Positions 1-9,051 of a DNA stretch of 64,000 bases are shown here, piece after piece. The position numbers and the translations under genes are program-made. The notes beneath the pieces are model-generated. The model had not been told where the DNA came from. It made no database searches and was given only the letters and a program-made list of their open reading frames with translations. The first letter of the stretch is position 1. Every line of letters begins with the position of its first letter. The stretch lies in contig CAICTM010000023.1 in assembly GCA_903772945.1 (NCBI GenBank), positions 62,001-126,000 on the forward strand. Direction: 5' to 3'. The stretch comes from Seminavis robusta (lineage: Eukaryota > Bacillariophyta > Bacillariophyceae > Naviculales > Naviculaceae).

Positions 1-107
1 TGGTCCTTTAGAAGTTAATGAGGGAGCCAAACGGTCATTCGGAAGCCAAAAATGACCAAAAAGACCTGGATTCTGGCGACATAAAATTTGTTTCACGATA
101 ACAACGC

Positions 108-1469
108 ATGGGATCAACCCAGCCTCCAAATACCATTCGACTGAATACAAAAGATGAAAGCACAAAGATGATCAAGCTGAAAAGTCACCGGCTGAAGGGA
201 GGCAGAGTACAGGGTGGGATAGATAGCGGCAGAGTCCGGGGAGGAATAGTTCTGGCTTGTATCTTCTTCACTCACCTGATAGCCTACCGGACTCAGTCCA
301 GATTCTCGGTCGATCTATTTGTGACCCCTCCTCCATCTACTACTACCACTTTGGAAAGCGACTTGGTGCCCCCACCACCTCCCGTAGTTCTCAACACTAC
401 GTTCTTTACGTTGCCCGAAGAGGAGCGGCAATTGACCCCCTTGCGATTCGTGGACCGCGAACAGTACACACTTCGAATATTGAGCTGGAAGCGAGCCCAG
501 TTTCTGGCGGCATCGGTATCATTGCATTCTCAATGTCCGGGCGTCAAACAAATTCAAGTGGTTTGGAGTATCTTGCAAGAAGACGACAACATGACGACGA
601 CGAATCCAGACGAAATAACCGACAATCGCATCCCTGCAGAAGTGTTGGAAAACCCAAAGGTCGTAGTGGAACGAAGGACCACCAACCGACTCAATAATCG
701 CTTCGATATTCTGCCCACCACTCCCACAAGCACTCTTGGCATTGTCATTTTAGACGATGACTTGATTTACACTTGCGAGGCACTGGATATGGGATTCTTT
801 CTGTGGACTCAACATCCCGATCGAATGATCACGTATGCACCCCGACGCCATCTCGTCACAGACGCCTACTCCAACCCTCCCCGATGGCGATATGGGTGGC
901 ATCGCAATCAACAATATTCCTTGGGATTGACATCCACGGCGTTTCTACACCGTGATTATCTGCACTACTATACACATTATCTACCAAGAGACATGTACCA
1001 GCACATCCAAGATCACATGAATTGTGAAGATATTGCCATGAGTTTGCTTATTTCCAATCTCACACATGCAAAATATCCCATTGCCGTCGACGAGTGGGGG
1101 TTCACATCGCGACTGCAGCTCGCTCTCAAAACGGGATATGAAGGAATCAAGGCCGGAAAGAATCATATGCCACATCGATCCAACTGTGTCGATTGGTTCG
1201 CCACGGATTTGCAGCTCAAGGACAAGTTTGATGGCTATTCCACCTTTCGAGGTATTTCCACGTTTAATACATCCAACGTTCTTGCACCAGCGCCAACTCC
1301 AGGATTGCAACAGATCTTGGCCAATCCACGTTTTCATGCTTTGGAGGAGAAGCGAAGAGAATGGTTGCAACTAGACGGGAGAGAATTTGGCCGAGTAGTG
1401 ACAGGGATACGGCGGTCCTTGGACCAGTACGCCAAGAGTCGCAATCTGTCATCCGAGGGGCACGGATGA
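108..1469 (+). CDS. Exostosin-like GT64 family glycosyltransferase, type II membrane protein
   Basis: Single-exon 453-aa protein. A hydrophobic anchor at about residues 46-60 follows a basic N-terminus, which fits a Golgi type II membrane protein. From about residue 120 it follows the glycosyltransferase 64 fold of the exostosin C-terminal domain: an RLNNRF motif near 194, the metal-binding DDD at 216-218 inside ILDDDLI, an HPDR motif, a YSLGLTSTAFLH stretch and an NCEDIAM motif. In that family the DxD motif holds a UDP-sugar (GlcNAc or GalNAc) through Mn2+. The substrate here cannot be read from sequence. A short proline-rich linker at 74-93 acts as the stem. The ATG at 108 is the first in frame. 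No gene lies close downstream on the same strand. The family call is strong; Golgi placement is inferred. Confidence 0.85.
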   Translation: MGSTQPPNTIRLNTKDESTKMIKLKSHRLKGGRVQGGIDSGRVRGGIVLACIFFTHLIAYRTQSRFSVDLFVTPPPSTTTTLESDLVPPPPPVVLNTTFFTLPEEERQLTPLRFVDREQYTLRILSWKRAQFLAASVSLHSQCPGVKQIQVVWSILQEDDNMTTTNPDEITDNRIPAEVLENPKVVVERRTTNRLNNRFDILPTTPTSTLGIVILDDDLIYTCEALDMGFFLWTQHPDRMITYAPRRHLVTDAYSNPPRWRYGWHRNQQYSLGLTSTAFLHRDYLHYYTHYLPRDMYQHIQDHMNCEDIAMSLLISNLTHAKYPIAVDEWGFTSRLQLALKTGYEGIKAGKNHMPHRSNCVDWFATDLQLKDKFDGYSTFRGISTFNTSNVLAPAPTPGLQQILANPRFHALEEKRREWLQLDGREFGRVVTGIRRSLDQYAKSRNLSSEGHG

Positions 1470-2269
1470 GAGAGGATGCTGACAGTTTGATATGTACCGT
1501 ACTGTGGTGTTGGTCATGCCATGCTACCCACATTACACATCATGGCAGTAGATGCTCGGCCTTGAGGCCAAAGGGCAGATTGTCTCAAGCAGCCCATAGC
1601 TAGTACGTGTAATAGAAATAATTAGATTTGACCACGGCTGACCGTACAATATTGAGTTCTTTTATTTGGTTTGTCCTGTTGCTTCGTCCATGATTTCCGT
1701 TCTGGCACCCCGGCAGGGGCTTCCAATTGACCGTCGTTGCTACAAACGTGATGATTGGCTTTGACTCCGCCGCCATCCAAAGTGATCCGATCCCTGCCAA
1801 CGAGCTTCATCGGTATAGATCGAGCCAGGCAGGACAAATAAATCTGGCCCGAACAACGCAGACAGCAGCTTCGTTTGTCCCGATCATTGTTGGAATACTA
1901 CTGCACAAACCTGACCAATCTTGTACTGGAAATGCAGGGCCTACTCCAGAGCAAAGGTTTGTGATTGTTTCTATAAGTATGATTGTAGTCCAATCGAATT
2001 GACCTCTGTTCCTTTTTCAGTACTGTGAATGCAATTTGGTACTCTATGGCTCAGCTTTCCTTGTCAAAATTGCTTCTTGGTCCTGGGTAGTTGAATGAAG
2101 TCGTGCACCTCTTGCCTTCTATTTTCTATAGCGTGATATTGGAAGGACCGTCGCATCATCGTCATGACCAGAGAGAAGGCTCCAACAAATGGAAAAGGGT
2201 TGTTGTGTACTGTACCAATGTGAAGGCTGATGACTTCCTCCAACCGCACGGCACGAGCCGCTGCGTCTC
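1470..2269. other. Intergenic, convergent gene ends
   Basis: About 800 bp between the 3' ends of the glycosyltransferase gene and the fibrillin gene. Only short unsupported reading frames are present. I see no RNA gene or repeat. Confidence 0.6.
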
Positions 2270-3325
2270 TCATACCTCCGCTGACTTTCGTGGTCGTCTG
2301 AGGACGAAAACGGAACCCTTGTGCCCTCGTGTAATGCGCATGTCGTCGTCAATGTAGTCAGTCACCAACCATCCGGTCGGACCTAGCAATCCAAGCGGGA
2401 AGTTGATGTCGATGGGACTCTTGGAAATGATCAAGCGACACGCTTGAAATTTGACATTGACTCGTCTGGCATTGCTGGCATGGGGAGTAATATCAATATC
2501 CACCGTAAGCGAAGCACGACGGGTGTTGGACGCGTCCGGGAAACCAGGAACGGCAAAGGTGACAATATTCCGAACCCGGCGTTTCTGCAGGTCTATGGAT
2601 TGTGTGCTCTTGACATTGGCAAGTTCTTGGTCGATGCGGATGAGACCCAGACGCTCCAATTGATCTTGCACGGCACGAGGTAAAACTGGGTTGAGTCTCC
2701 CTGAGCTTCCATCTGGATTGTTGGAATACGATTGGTCTTCAATAGGACTTTACGCATGGCAAGAAAAGAAATGTATGGTTAGCAAGGTAGCATAAAGGGA
2801 TATAAAAGGAAGATGGATTGGTTAGCTAGCTAGCAGCAAGCAAAAGCAAACATGGCCCAGCCCAGCCCAACCCAGCCACCTTTGCACTTACTTTATCCAA
2901 GTAAACAAAGGTCCTAGCGTATTGTACTCTTCACTTGATCTATCTTGAGCAGTCCAGAGCAATTCCCAAGTTCCTCCCAACTTGCCCAGTACGTCTTGGT
3001 CCGGCGTGGGACACACTTGCTCGAGGCGTTGTATCGCTCCCAATATATAGTTGGTAAAGTCTGGAGAAGTGGGTGCATTCGAGGGAGTTGATCCCAAGAG
3101 ATTGAACAGCTCCTTTCGTCGCGACGCTCTTTCTTCTTCGGCCGATGCCGATATCGAGGCAGAAGATTCCTTGGAGGCAAAAGAAACCACAAGAGGCTTT
3201 TTCGCAGTTAAACGGCGGCTACCTGTTGATTCTGATACCAGAAACGCCAATGTTGAGCATGGGATCATCAGCAATAGAGCTGCTAAGACGGCCCTTGTGG
3301 TGGCTGGAGCGCGGAAATGCACCAT
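2270..3325 (-). CDS. Plastid lipid-associated protein (PAP/fibrillin family), plastid-targeted
   Basis: Two exons, 3325-2892 and 2747-2270, joined over a 144-bp intron with GTAAGT donor and AAAG acceptor; 303 aa. Reading straight through the donor hits a stop at once, and the splice restores frame as TWINPIEDQ. The start at 3325 opens a signal peptide ending STLAF, an ASAFAP-like junction that marks diatom plastid import. A longer in-frame start 21 codons upstream would hide that leader, so I rejected it. The body has the fibrillin hallmark G-TWELLWTAQ near the end of exon 1 and a hydrophobic C-terminal beta region. Fibrillins bind lipids at thylakoids and plastoglobules; the precise role is unknown. 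The intron boundaries are well supported. Confidence 0.82.
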
Positions 3326-3423
3326 GTTGCTGCGGTAATCTCTGCTTTTCCCTACGGTCGTACCAATACGTATACTTCTATAAGACACACAAACAAAACA
3401 CCACCTGAATGGATCTGAAATCG

Positions 3424-3465
3424 TGTCCTTGCTTCGGTGTCTTTGCTTCAGTGTCCTTGCTTCAG
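3424..3465. repeat. Three tandem copies of a 14-bp unit
   Basis: Unit TGTCYTTGCTTCRG repeats three times head to tail, with one or two changes between copies, just upstream of the fibrillin gene's 5' end. Confidence 0.8.
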
Positions 3466-3583
3466 ATTTCGCAGCCAGGCGAAATCCTCGTCCACCTGCC
3501 TGCTGCCCGAATGATCATAGAACAAGCAGCCGGAGGCTGATGCCCTCAACTGTCAAAAAGAGATTTGATTGGTCAAATCATTT

Positions 3584-3868
3584 ACCGTGTTCAACTGGAC
3601 ACACTATTGATAGCAAGTCTCCATAGCCAGCCAGCACGGGCACAGTGGTATCGATACCCATGGGTCCAGAGTACTGTGTCCAACAGAACACACAATATAA
3701 ATCCCTATCCTTAACAAGGAAAATGTCCCTTATGTCTTTGGCAAAACCTCCACCGTGTTTATCTGGACACACTAGCGAGTCTGCATAGCCAGCCAGTACT
3801 GGTACCCATGCGTAGAAACTACTGTGTCCAACAGAACACACAAGATTAATCCCTATCCTTAACGAGCG
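3584..3868. repeat. Diverged direct duplication, period about 168 bp
   Basis: Segments 3584-3720 and 3752-3868 align over most of their length. Both contain the pairs ACCGTGTT, CATAGCCAGCCAG, CTGTGTCCAACAGAACACAC and CCCTATCCTTAAC in the same order, with small indels. The second copy lacks about 20 bp of the middle. Confidence 0.85.
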
Positions 3869-3889
3869 ACGAAAACAGCTGCAACAAAC

Positions 3890-3892
3890 ACA

Positions 3893-3923
<31 letters not shown>
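3890..3923. repeat. (CA)n microsatellite
   Basis: An imperfect then perfect CA dinucleotide run, about 34 bp, next to the 33-bp tandem repeat. Confidence 0.95.
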
Positions 3924-3928
<5 letters not shown>

Positions 3929-3933
3929 GCGAT

Positions 3934-3999
3934 AAAAGTGTGAAAGACCCTCAGTCCGTTGAGGGCAAAAGTGTGAAAGACCCTCAGTCCGTTGAGGGC
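3934..3999. repeat. Perfect 33-bp tandem duplication
   Basis: Units 3934-3966 and 3967-3999 are identical. Each contains the short palindrome CCCTCAGTCCGTTGAGGG, which could form a hairpin. The lack of any difference suggests a recent duplication. Confidence 0.95.
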
Positions 4000-4036
4000 A
4001 ACACAAACAAAAGTGTGAGGCAGCCAGGCTTTCCTC

Positions 4037-4576
4037 ATGTTGCGTGTAGCTTCTGAGATTGCCTGTGCCGTCTTGTTCACTTTGATTCACCAAGACTTAC
4101 AGTACCGACAGGCTCAGATCTTTGTATTCAATGACAAAGTAGCTGTTGTGCCAGTGTGTCTCCTATTTGCGATCACTGGTATCTTCTTTTTGGGACATTT
4201 TGATTTGAGCACATATGATACCGTTGCATATTTCTTGCACTATGCAGGAGCTGCCTTTGTGACTCTGGGAAGTCTGGGGCTTGTTATCCTTGATGACTTC
4301 TCCATGCTCAGTGTCAGTCTGACTGCTGGATTTCTGTTCTTTGGCTCTGCTTTCTTTGTTGCGGGAGAGCTTGTCCCAGCTTATTCTGAAGATGTGGCAA
4401 AGGTAAACTTATACAGCAAGCTATGTGTCTCTACTGAAGTCATTGGATGTCTGCTTTTAGGACTGATTCTAGGATTCATCATGAATGCCAGTGGTCCAAA
4501 CCATGGGAACTTTTGGGCATCCCCCTTCCACACAGTTACAAACCGAACGATCAATACATGTGAGGCAACTTTTTGA
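4037..4576 (+). CDS. Small multi-pass membrane protein, family not assigned
   Basis: 179-aa reading frame with four clear hydrophobic helices at about 34-55, 63-88, 92-113 and 131-153, and a weaker one near the N-terminus. The layout recalls the DRAM/Frag1/Sfk1-like group, but I see no diagnostic motif and do not claim it. The frame opens right after the CA microsatellite and 33-bp repeats, so its 5' end may have been rearranged and the protein may be a truncated copy of a longer one. The helix-rich composition and open frame argue for past or present coding. There is no neighbour close enough to suggest a role. Confidence 0.45.
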   Translation: MLRVASEIACAVLFTLIHQDLQYRQAQIFVFNDKVAVVPVCLLFAITGIFFLGHFDLSTYDTVAYFLHYAGAAFVTLGSLGLVILDDFSMLSVSLTAGFLFFGSAFFVAGELVPAYSEDVAKVNLYSKLCVSTEVIGCLLLGLILGFIMNASGPNHGNFWASPFHTVTNRTINTCEATF

Positions 4577-5157
4577 GGAGTAAAGGAAGTGACAACGTAG
4601 AAGTCACAATTCCTACAGTATTTTCTAGCAGGTTATTGGTGTGAGTGTGTCTCTGAAATCATCGCATTGGTGGATTTGGCTGAGACTTTCCTGGGTTACG
4701 CTGGCGCTGGTTACCTAGGTTTGCTCCAGTCCTTTACGACGACAGGATTGCCGCCATCGTACTGTCTCACGTGGCGTAAATGTACCCGACGGTAGCCCCA
4801 ACCCCAATATGGAGGTGTCTCAGGCATTGAAATTTTGGGTCAAACGTTGTTTGGTTCATCCCTGGATTGAGTCACCTTATCTGGAACTCGAGACCCTGTA
4901 ATGCCCATATTGCAACCCAGAAGGATTTACACCAGTGTGGTAACACCTCGTCTTTTGGTTGCTAACCAAATCATCCCAATGGTCAAGTATATTGTAACTT
5001 TTCCCTCAACCCACCCTCCAACCCTTTTGATACCTAACCGCTCCATTGCGGTATCAACGAAAACGTGTTAATCACGAATCGCCGTGTTTATTGTTACATT
5101 GCATTCCTTGTCCAGAAAGATAGAACCGCCAATTTCTCTTATCCAGAAAGATGCCTG
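4577..5157. other. Intergenic, nothing recognised
   Basis: About 580 bp between two convergent small membrane-protein genes. No long frame, RNA gene or repeat seen. Confidence 0.6.
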
Positions 5158-5541
5158 TTACACCCCCAAAAGATTGGCGGCTTGTGCGTCGTTGACTTGA
5201 AATAGCAGAGAATCCGTGTCACTCTTGTCGTGATCTACATGGTTGTTGCGCCGGCGGGAGGTGGGCATCAATCGTGCCAGCAAATGCTGTCGCTCTGTTT
5301 CCACATCGGCGGCAGCGGATCCAGAGTTCGTGGAGGATGATTTGGGAGAGTCTACCAGTTCGTTGGTGCCGCCATTCTTCTGGCCCATCCGTGCCAGTCG
5401 CCGTTGTCGTTGACGCTCGGAAGCTCGCTTGGCTCTATAGAAATTCCCCACGCATAGCACAACGATAAAACCAACCAGAAATCCAAGAAAGATGGCGGCC
5501 TGTTGATCATAGTGACAGAATGTCATTTTAGATGAGTCCAA
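5158..5541 (-). CDS. Small single-pass membrane protein, unknown
   Basis: 127-aa frame. One hydrophobic segment at about 17-34 (AIFLGFLVGFIVVLC) is followed at once by a basic stretch (RAKRASERQRQRRLARR-like), giving a cytosolic tail by the positive-inside rule. The rest is polar and Ser/Asn-rich. A second ATG five codons in (before TFCHY) could be used instead. No known domain recognised. It may also be the last exon of a longer gene, since the first residues lack a leader. Confidence 0.45.
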   Translation of the reverse strand: MDSSKMTFCHYDQQAAIFLGFLVGFIVVLCVGNFYRAKRASERQRQRRLARMGQKNGGTNELVDSPKSSSTNSGSAAADVETERQHLLARLMPTSRRRNNHVDHDKSDTDSLLFQVNDAQAANLLGV

Positions 5542-5847
5542 TAAAACACATTGATTTTATTCATTTTCATCTACTCACAGTCAATACCTCTGTCATCGAT
5601 CTACCTCTTGATTTGTACGTCATTATTTCAACACTATATCAGCCAGCTCTTCGTTGGTGCCAGTCCGAGGGAGATGCATACCGGTACCTTTGATGATAGT
5701 GAGGACTGAAGGTCGAAGGTCCACCTTTGTCATTGAGGGTGGCTGCGTCGAGAGATGCGAAGCGCAAGGAGAGTTTCTTTCGCAACTAGAGATAGAGTTA
5801 ACGAGGGTTAGCCAGCGTTACTGCATGGTGCAATCCAATTCTGATTA

Positions 5848-5996
5848 GAAACGAACCGTCTACTTTTAAGGGTCAGGCAGGGACCCGAAGGTCGGAGGTC
5901 TGACCGAGGGCTTAAGGGAGGGCGCAAGCCCGACAGCCCGATGGTCAGGCCGGAGACCGATGGGGCACAGACGTCCTTAAGTAGCTGGTTCGTTTC
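5848..5996. repeat. Short foldback element, about 149 bp
   Basis: Ends are inverted copies: GAAACGAACC...TACTTTTAAG at 5848-5870 and the complement of GAAACGAACCAGCTACTTAAG at 5976-5996. The interior is GC-rich with small nested hairpins, and no target duplication is obvious. Likely a non-autonomous MITE-like element or its remains. Confidence 0.6.
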
Positions 5997-6000
5997 GAAT

Positions 6001-6094
6001 GGAACGATAACGGCTGGTTTTGTATTTAACGGTCGGTCTGTGTAGGGCTGTGTAAAACACTACCGTACCAATACAAAACCTGCCGGTTCGTTCC
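6001..6094. repeat. Second hairpin beside the foldback element
   Basis: Arms 6001-6027 and 6069-6094 are imperfect inverted repeats sharing GGAACGA, CGG and GGTTTTGTATT. It starts a few bases after the 5848-5996 element, and both contain a GTTCGTT/GGAACGA-type core, so the two may be related. Confidence 0.6.
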
Positions 6095-6138
6095 TGAGCC
6101 ATCCAGACCGGAATACTACACGTGGGCACTGACATATA

Positions 6139-6530
6139 CAGTCTATTCTCTCTTATGTCTATTGGGTGTGCATCCAGATAAGTATAAATATAAGAGAGAA
6201 ATACACATAACAATTTTGTCTAGCTATTTCCTAGTGAAGAGCTGGTGGAGCGTTGTGTCTCTCGTGGTGGTGTCTCTCTTGGAATGGCTCAAATGCCTTT
6301 TTAACACCCACTTCAGCTGTGGTGGCCCCTTTGCTTTCCTAGGACTGCCTACCATGGTGGATTGTCATGCCACTGCTGAGGAATCTTGACAACTGCATGA
6401 AATACCCTTATGTTGCACCATATAGCTTGAGTCATTAGTAACTGGTGACTCAAGGGGGGGCACTCTATGAAAGCATAAATACAAGAGAGAAATAAATATA
6501 AGAATAATAAATATAAGAGAGAGTAGACTG
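6139..6530. mobile_element. 392-bp MITE of Tc1/mariner type
   Basis: Terminal inverted repeats of about 18 bp (CAGTCTAYTCTCTCTTAT) at 6139-6156 and 6513-6530, flanked on both sides by the dinucleotide TA (6137-6138 and 6531-6532). CAGT/ACTG ends with a TA duplication are the signature of Tc1/mariner transposition. Inside each end is a direct copy of a TAAATAYAAGAGAGAAATA block. There is no transposase; a 75-codon frame inside has no family resemblance. The ends match closely, so it is probably not very old. Confidence 0.75.
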
Positions 6531-6532
6531 TA

Positions 6533-7270
6533 CCGCTATGGCTTCAGTTTGCTATGGTTGACCTATAGAGTGGAAGACTCAAACCCTGGTAGAACCTTCC
6601 TCTCCCTTGAGCTACCGGAACCGTAGCCCCAGGGAAACAACAAACTAGGCAAGAAAGCTCCAGGCAAGCACCCAACCAGCCGTAGGTTATTGGGAGGCTT
6701 CAAGGGCTGCCACCTCTCTAGAGAGCTCAGAGGACGAGGCTACTACGGTAGCTACAAGGAAAGAAGCAATCCGTAAAGAAGACTCGTCACTTCCAGGCCG
6801 GCTGGTCCAAAAGAACTTCTTCGAGGGCTGCTACCAATACGCTTGGCTGACATGAATGTTGACTGCATTGGCGTCTTGCTCAGAGCCACTTGGTGCCGGT
6901 ACCAAACTGATTCTAAGAAACGGGTGCCTTACGTGAGTGAACTGATGAAGGTTTAAAGATATAGTTAATTTGTTTTTGGACACGATGATTTCGTATCAGT
7001 GGGTCAACATACCATGTCTTTTCTTTTACAGTGCGTGGCGAGCTTTTGTTGCCTTCACCCAAACCAAATACGTACGAACCCAACCCTAATCCTTGCTTGC
7101 ATCAGCTTTGCGAAGGCAAACCAACGGCCAAAAAGATCTGACTCCTTTATCCTTGCTACTAGCTAGCTAGCCAAACGAAAGAATCGAAAACAGAATCCTG
7201 TTGCACGTGCTAACAATAGCACAAAATATATTCTTCTATTCCATCCAACCCTTTAACCCAGAAACAAACA
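6533..7270. other. Upstream region of the triosephosphate isomerase gene
   Basis: About 740 bp without a supported gene. The 5' untranslated region and promoter of the isomerase gene should lie in the last few hundred bases; no defined element could be named. Confidence 0.5.
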
Positions 7271-8345
7271 ATGAGGCCCTCTGTATTCGCACTATGGATT
7301 TCTTCTGCCTTTTTGGCAAGTGAAGCAGGAGCATTTGTGTCGCAATCCAAGTCGGCACCCAGACTCGAGAGCAGTCTTTTTGCTCGAAAGCCCTTTATCA
7401 CCGGAAACTGGAAGCTCAATCCATCCACCAAGGATGAAGCAGTTGCACTTGCCACTGGAATCGCCGACTCTGTCACCGCCGATTCACCTGGCGATATTGG
7501 TCTATTCGTCCCTTCTCCATATCTGGAAACTGTGCAAAAGATTGCTGGTGACAAATTCGTGGTTGGAGCCGAGGTACGTACCTTTTTCTCCCTCGATGCT
7601 GTAATGAATACTATACCCACAACAATTCTCATCATTATCTCTTTCGTGTGGTCAGTGTGTCACCCCTGAAACTGCTGGTGCCTTTACTGGTGGAGTTTCT
7701 CCCTCGATGATCAAGAGTATGGGAATTGAATGGGCATTGGCTGGACACTCGGAGCGCAGAACCATCAACAAAGAGAGCGACGATTACATTAATTCTCAAT
7801 GCAAAATGTTGATTGAAAGTGACATGAATGTTGTTCTCTGTATTGGGGAGACTCTTGAGGAATTCGAAAAGGGCCTTGTTGACGCTGTCTGCGAGGTTCA
7901 GCTCAAGAAGGGATTGGCTGGTGTGTCGTCTGAGGAGATGAAGCAAGTGACAATTGCCTACGAACCTGGTAAGTTTGCACATCTTGGAATTTAAAAAAAC
8001 ATGCTGTCACACTGTTTTCTGACCGTGTTCAATGAATGGATTCTTCTTTCTGTTCGCTTTTCGTATGATGCAGTGTGGGCCATTGGAACTGGAAAGGTTG
8101 CTACCCCTGAAATTGCTCAAGATGTGCACTCTATTTGCAGAGGAATTCTTGGTGAAATGTACGGCGAACAAGTGGCCGAAGATACCCGTATTCTTTATGG
8201 AGGAAGTGTTAGTCCCGACTCGGTTGACGGTCTCATGGAAAAACCAGACATTGATGGAACTCTTGTCGGTGGAGCAAGCCTTGATGCCACTAGTTTTGGA
8301 AGGATCATCAATTTTGTCACCAAGAAGGAACCAGCCACAGTATAA
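7271..8345 (+). CDS. TPI: Triosephosphate isomerase, plastid form
   Basis: Three exons, 7271-7573, 7656-7968 and 8074-8345; 295 aa. It interconverts dihydroxyacetone phosphate and glyceraldehyde 3-phosphate. All key motifs are present: GNWKLN with substrate-binding N46 and K48, catalytic H132 in AGHSERR, catalytic E204 in [12 protein letters not shown] (split by intron 2), and the phosphate-binding YGGSVSP and LVGGASL. Residues 1-21 form a signal peptide ending AGAF at an ASAFAP-like site, followed by a Ser/Arg-rich transit region; this points to the plastid and a role in the Calvin cycle. Length without the leader (about 255 aa) is normal. Introns are 82 and 105 bp with GTACGT and GTAAGT donors. 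I am confident of both identity and location. Confidence 0.97.
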
Positions 8346-9051
8346 ACTCCATAAATGTGCATTACGGTATAGTTGATGTTATATTTTAAAATATAATGAA
8401 GAGGTGCACCATTTCACTTTTGACTTGATCGCTACATTCAAGTTTTAATTATTTTGCTGAAAGAAAGGTGCCGGTACATGCACCCTTCGTGCCAATAGCT
8501 CATCGTCCTTGACGAAATAGGATCCGTAACATTACTATCTGCGCGGGGATGGATTTGTTCTCTGCATGGTTGGAGGTTTCTCGGACAGGATAAATAGCTT
8601 CCTCGCGGATGACAATATTGCATGCCAAATACGCATGATTGGAGCCAACATTAGAAGCTTTAAGCAAACAAAGTGTATGTTAAATCTTTCTTGGGCTGGG
8701 AGGCGCACCGTGGAACAAAGATACTCATCAGTATCCACGATTGAGCTAGTGACCAGTAGAGAGCCACCACGCTCCGCGACGCTCCAACCACATTTTGTTT
8801 TGAAATCTGCAACATGTGCCGTGGCTGAAAGATCTTGCTGTGATGTACATCATGAATCATGAAACAAAGACAAGTCCAGGCTGCGCTGTCGGAGTTGAAG
8901 ACGAGACACTTGGCATTGTCAAATTCATCAGTTTTGACTCACTTTGTGTCTTGACGAGAGAGTTCCCTCGTTTCGTCTTGACTTGCAGACTGTTGCCTCC
9001 ATCTCCTCTTTCCCAAAGCAAAATAACAAATCTCAATCAACCAATGGCACC
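8346..9051. other. Intergenic between two same-strand genes
   Basis: About 700 bp. Carries the 3' end of the isomerase transcript and the leader of the next gene. No further gene, RNA or repeat seen. Confidence 0.55.

Noticed and set aside
3578-4093. 171-codon minus-strand frame
   Set aside because: Runs through the CA microsatellite and the 33-bp repeats (CVCVCV and duplicated peptide); an artefact of repeat sequence.
6162-6389. 75-codon frame inside the MITE
   Set aside because: No family resemblance, ends inside a non-autonomous element, composition not coding-like.
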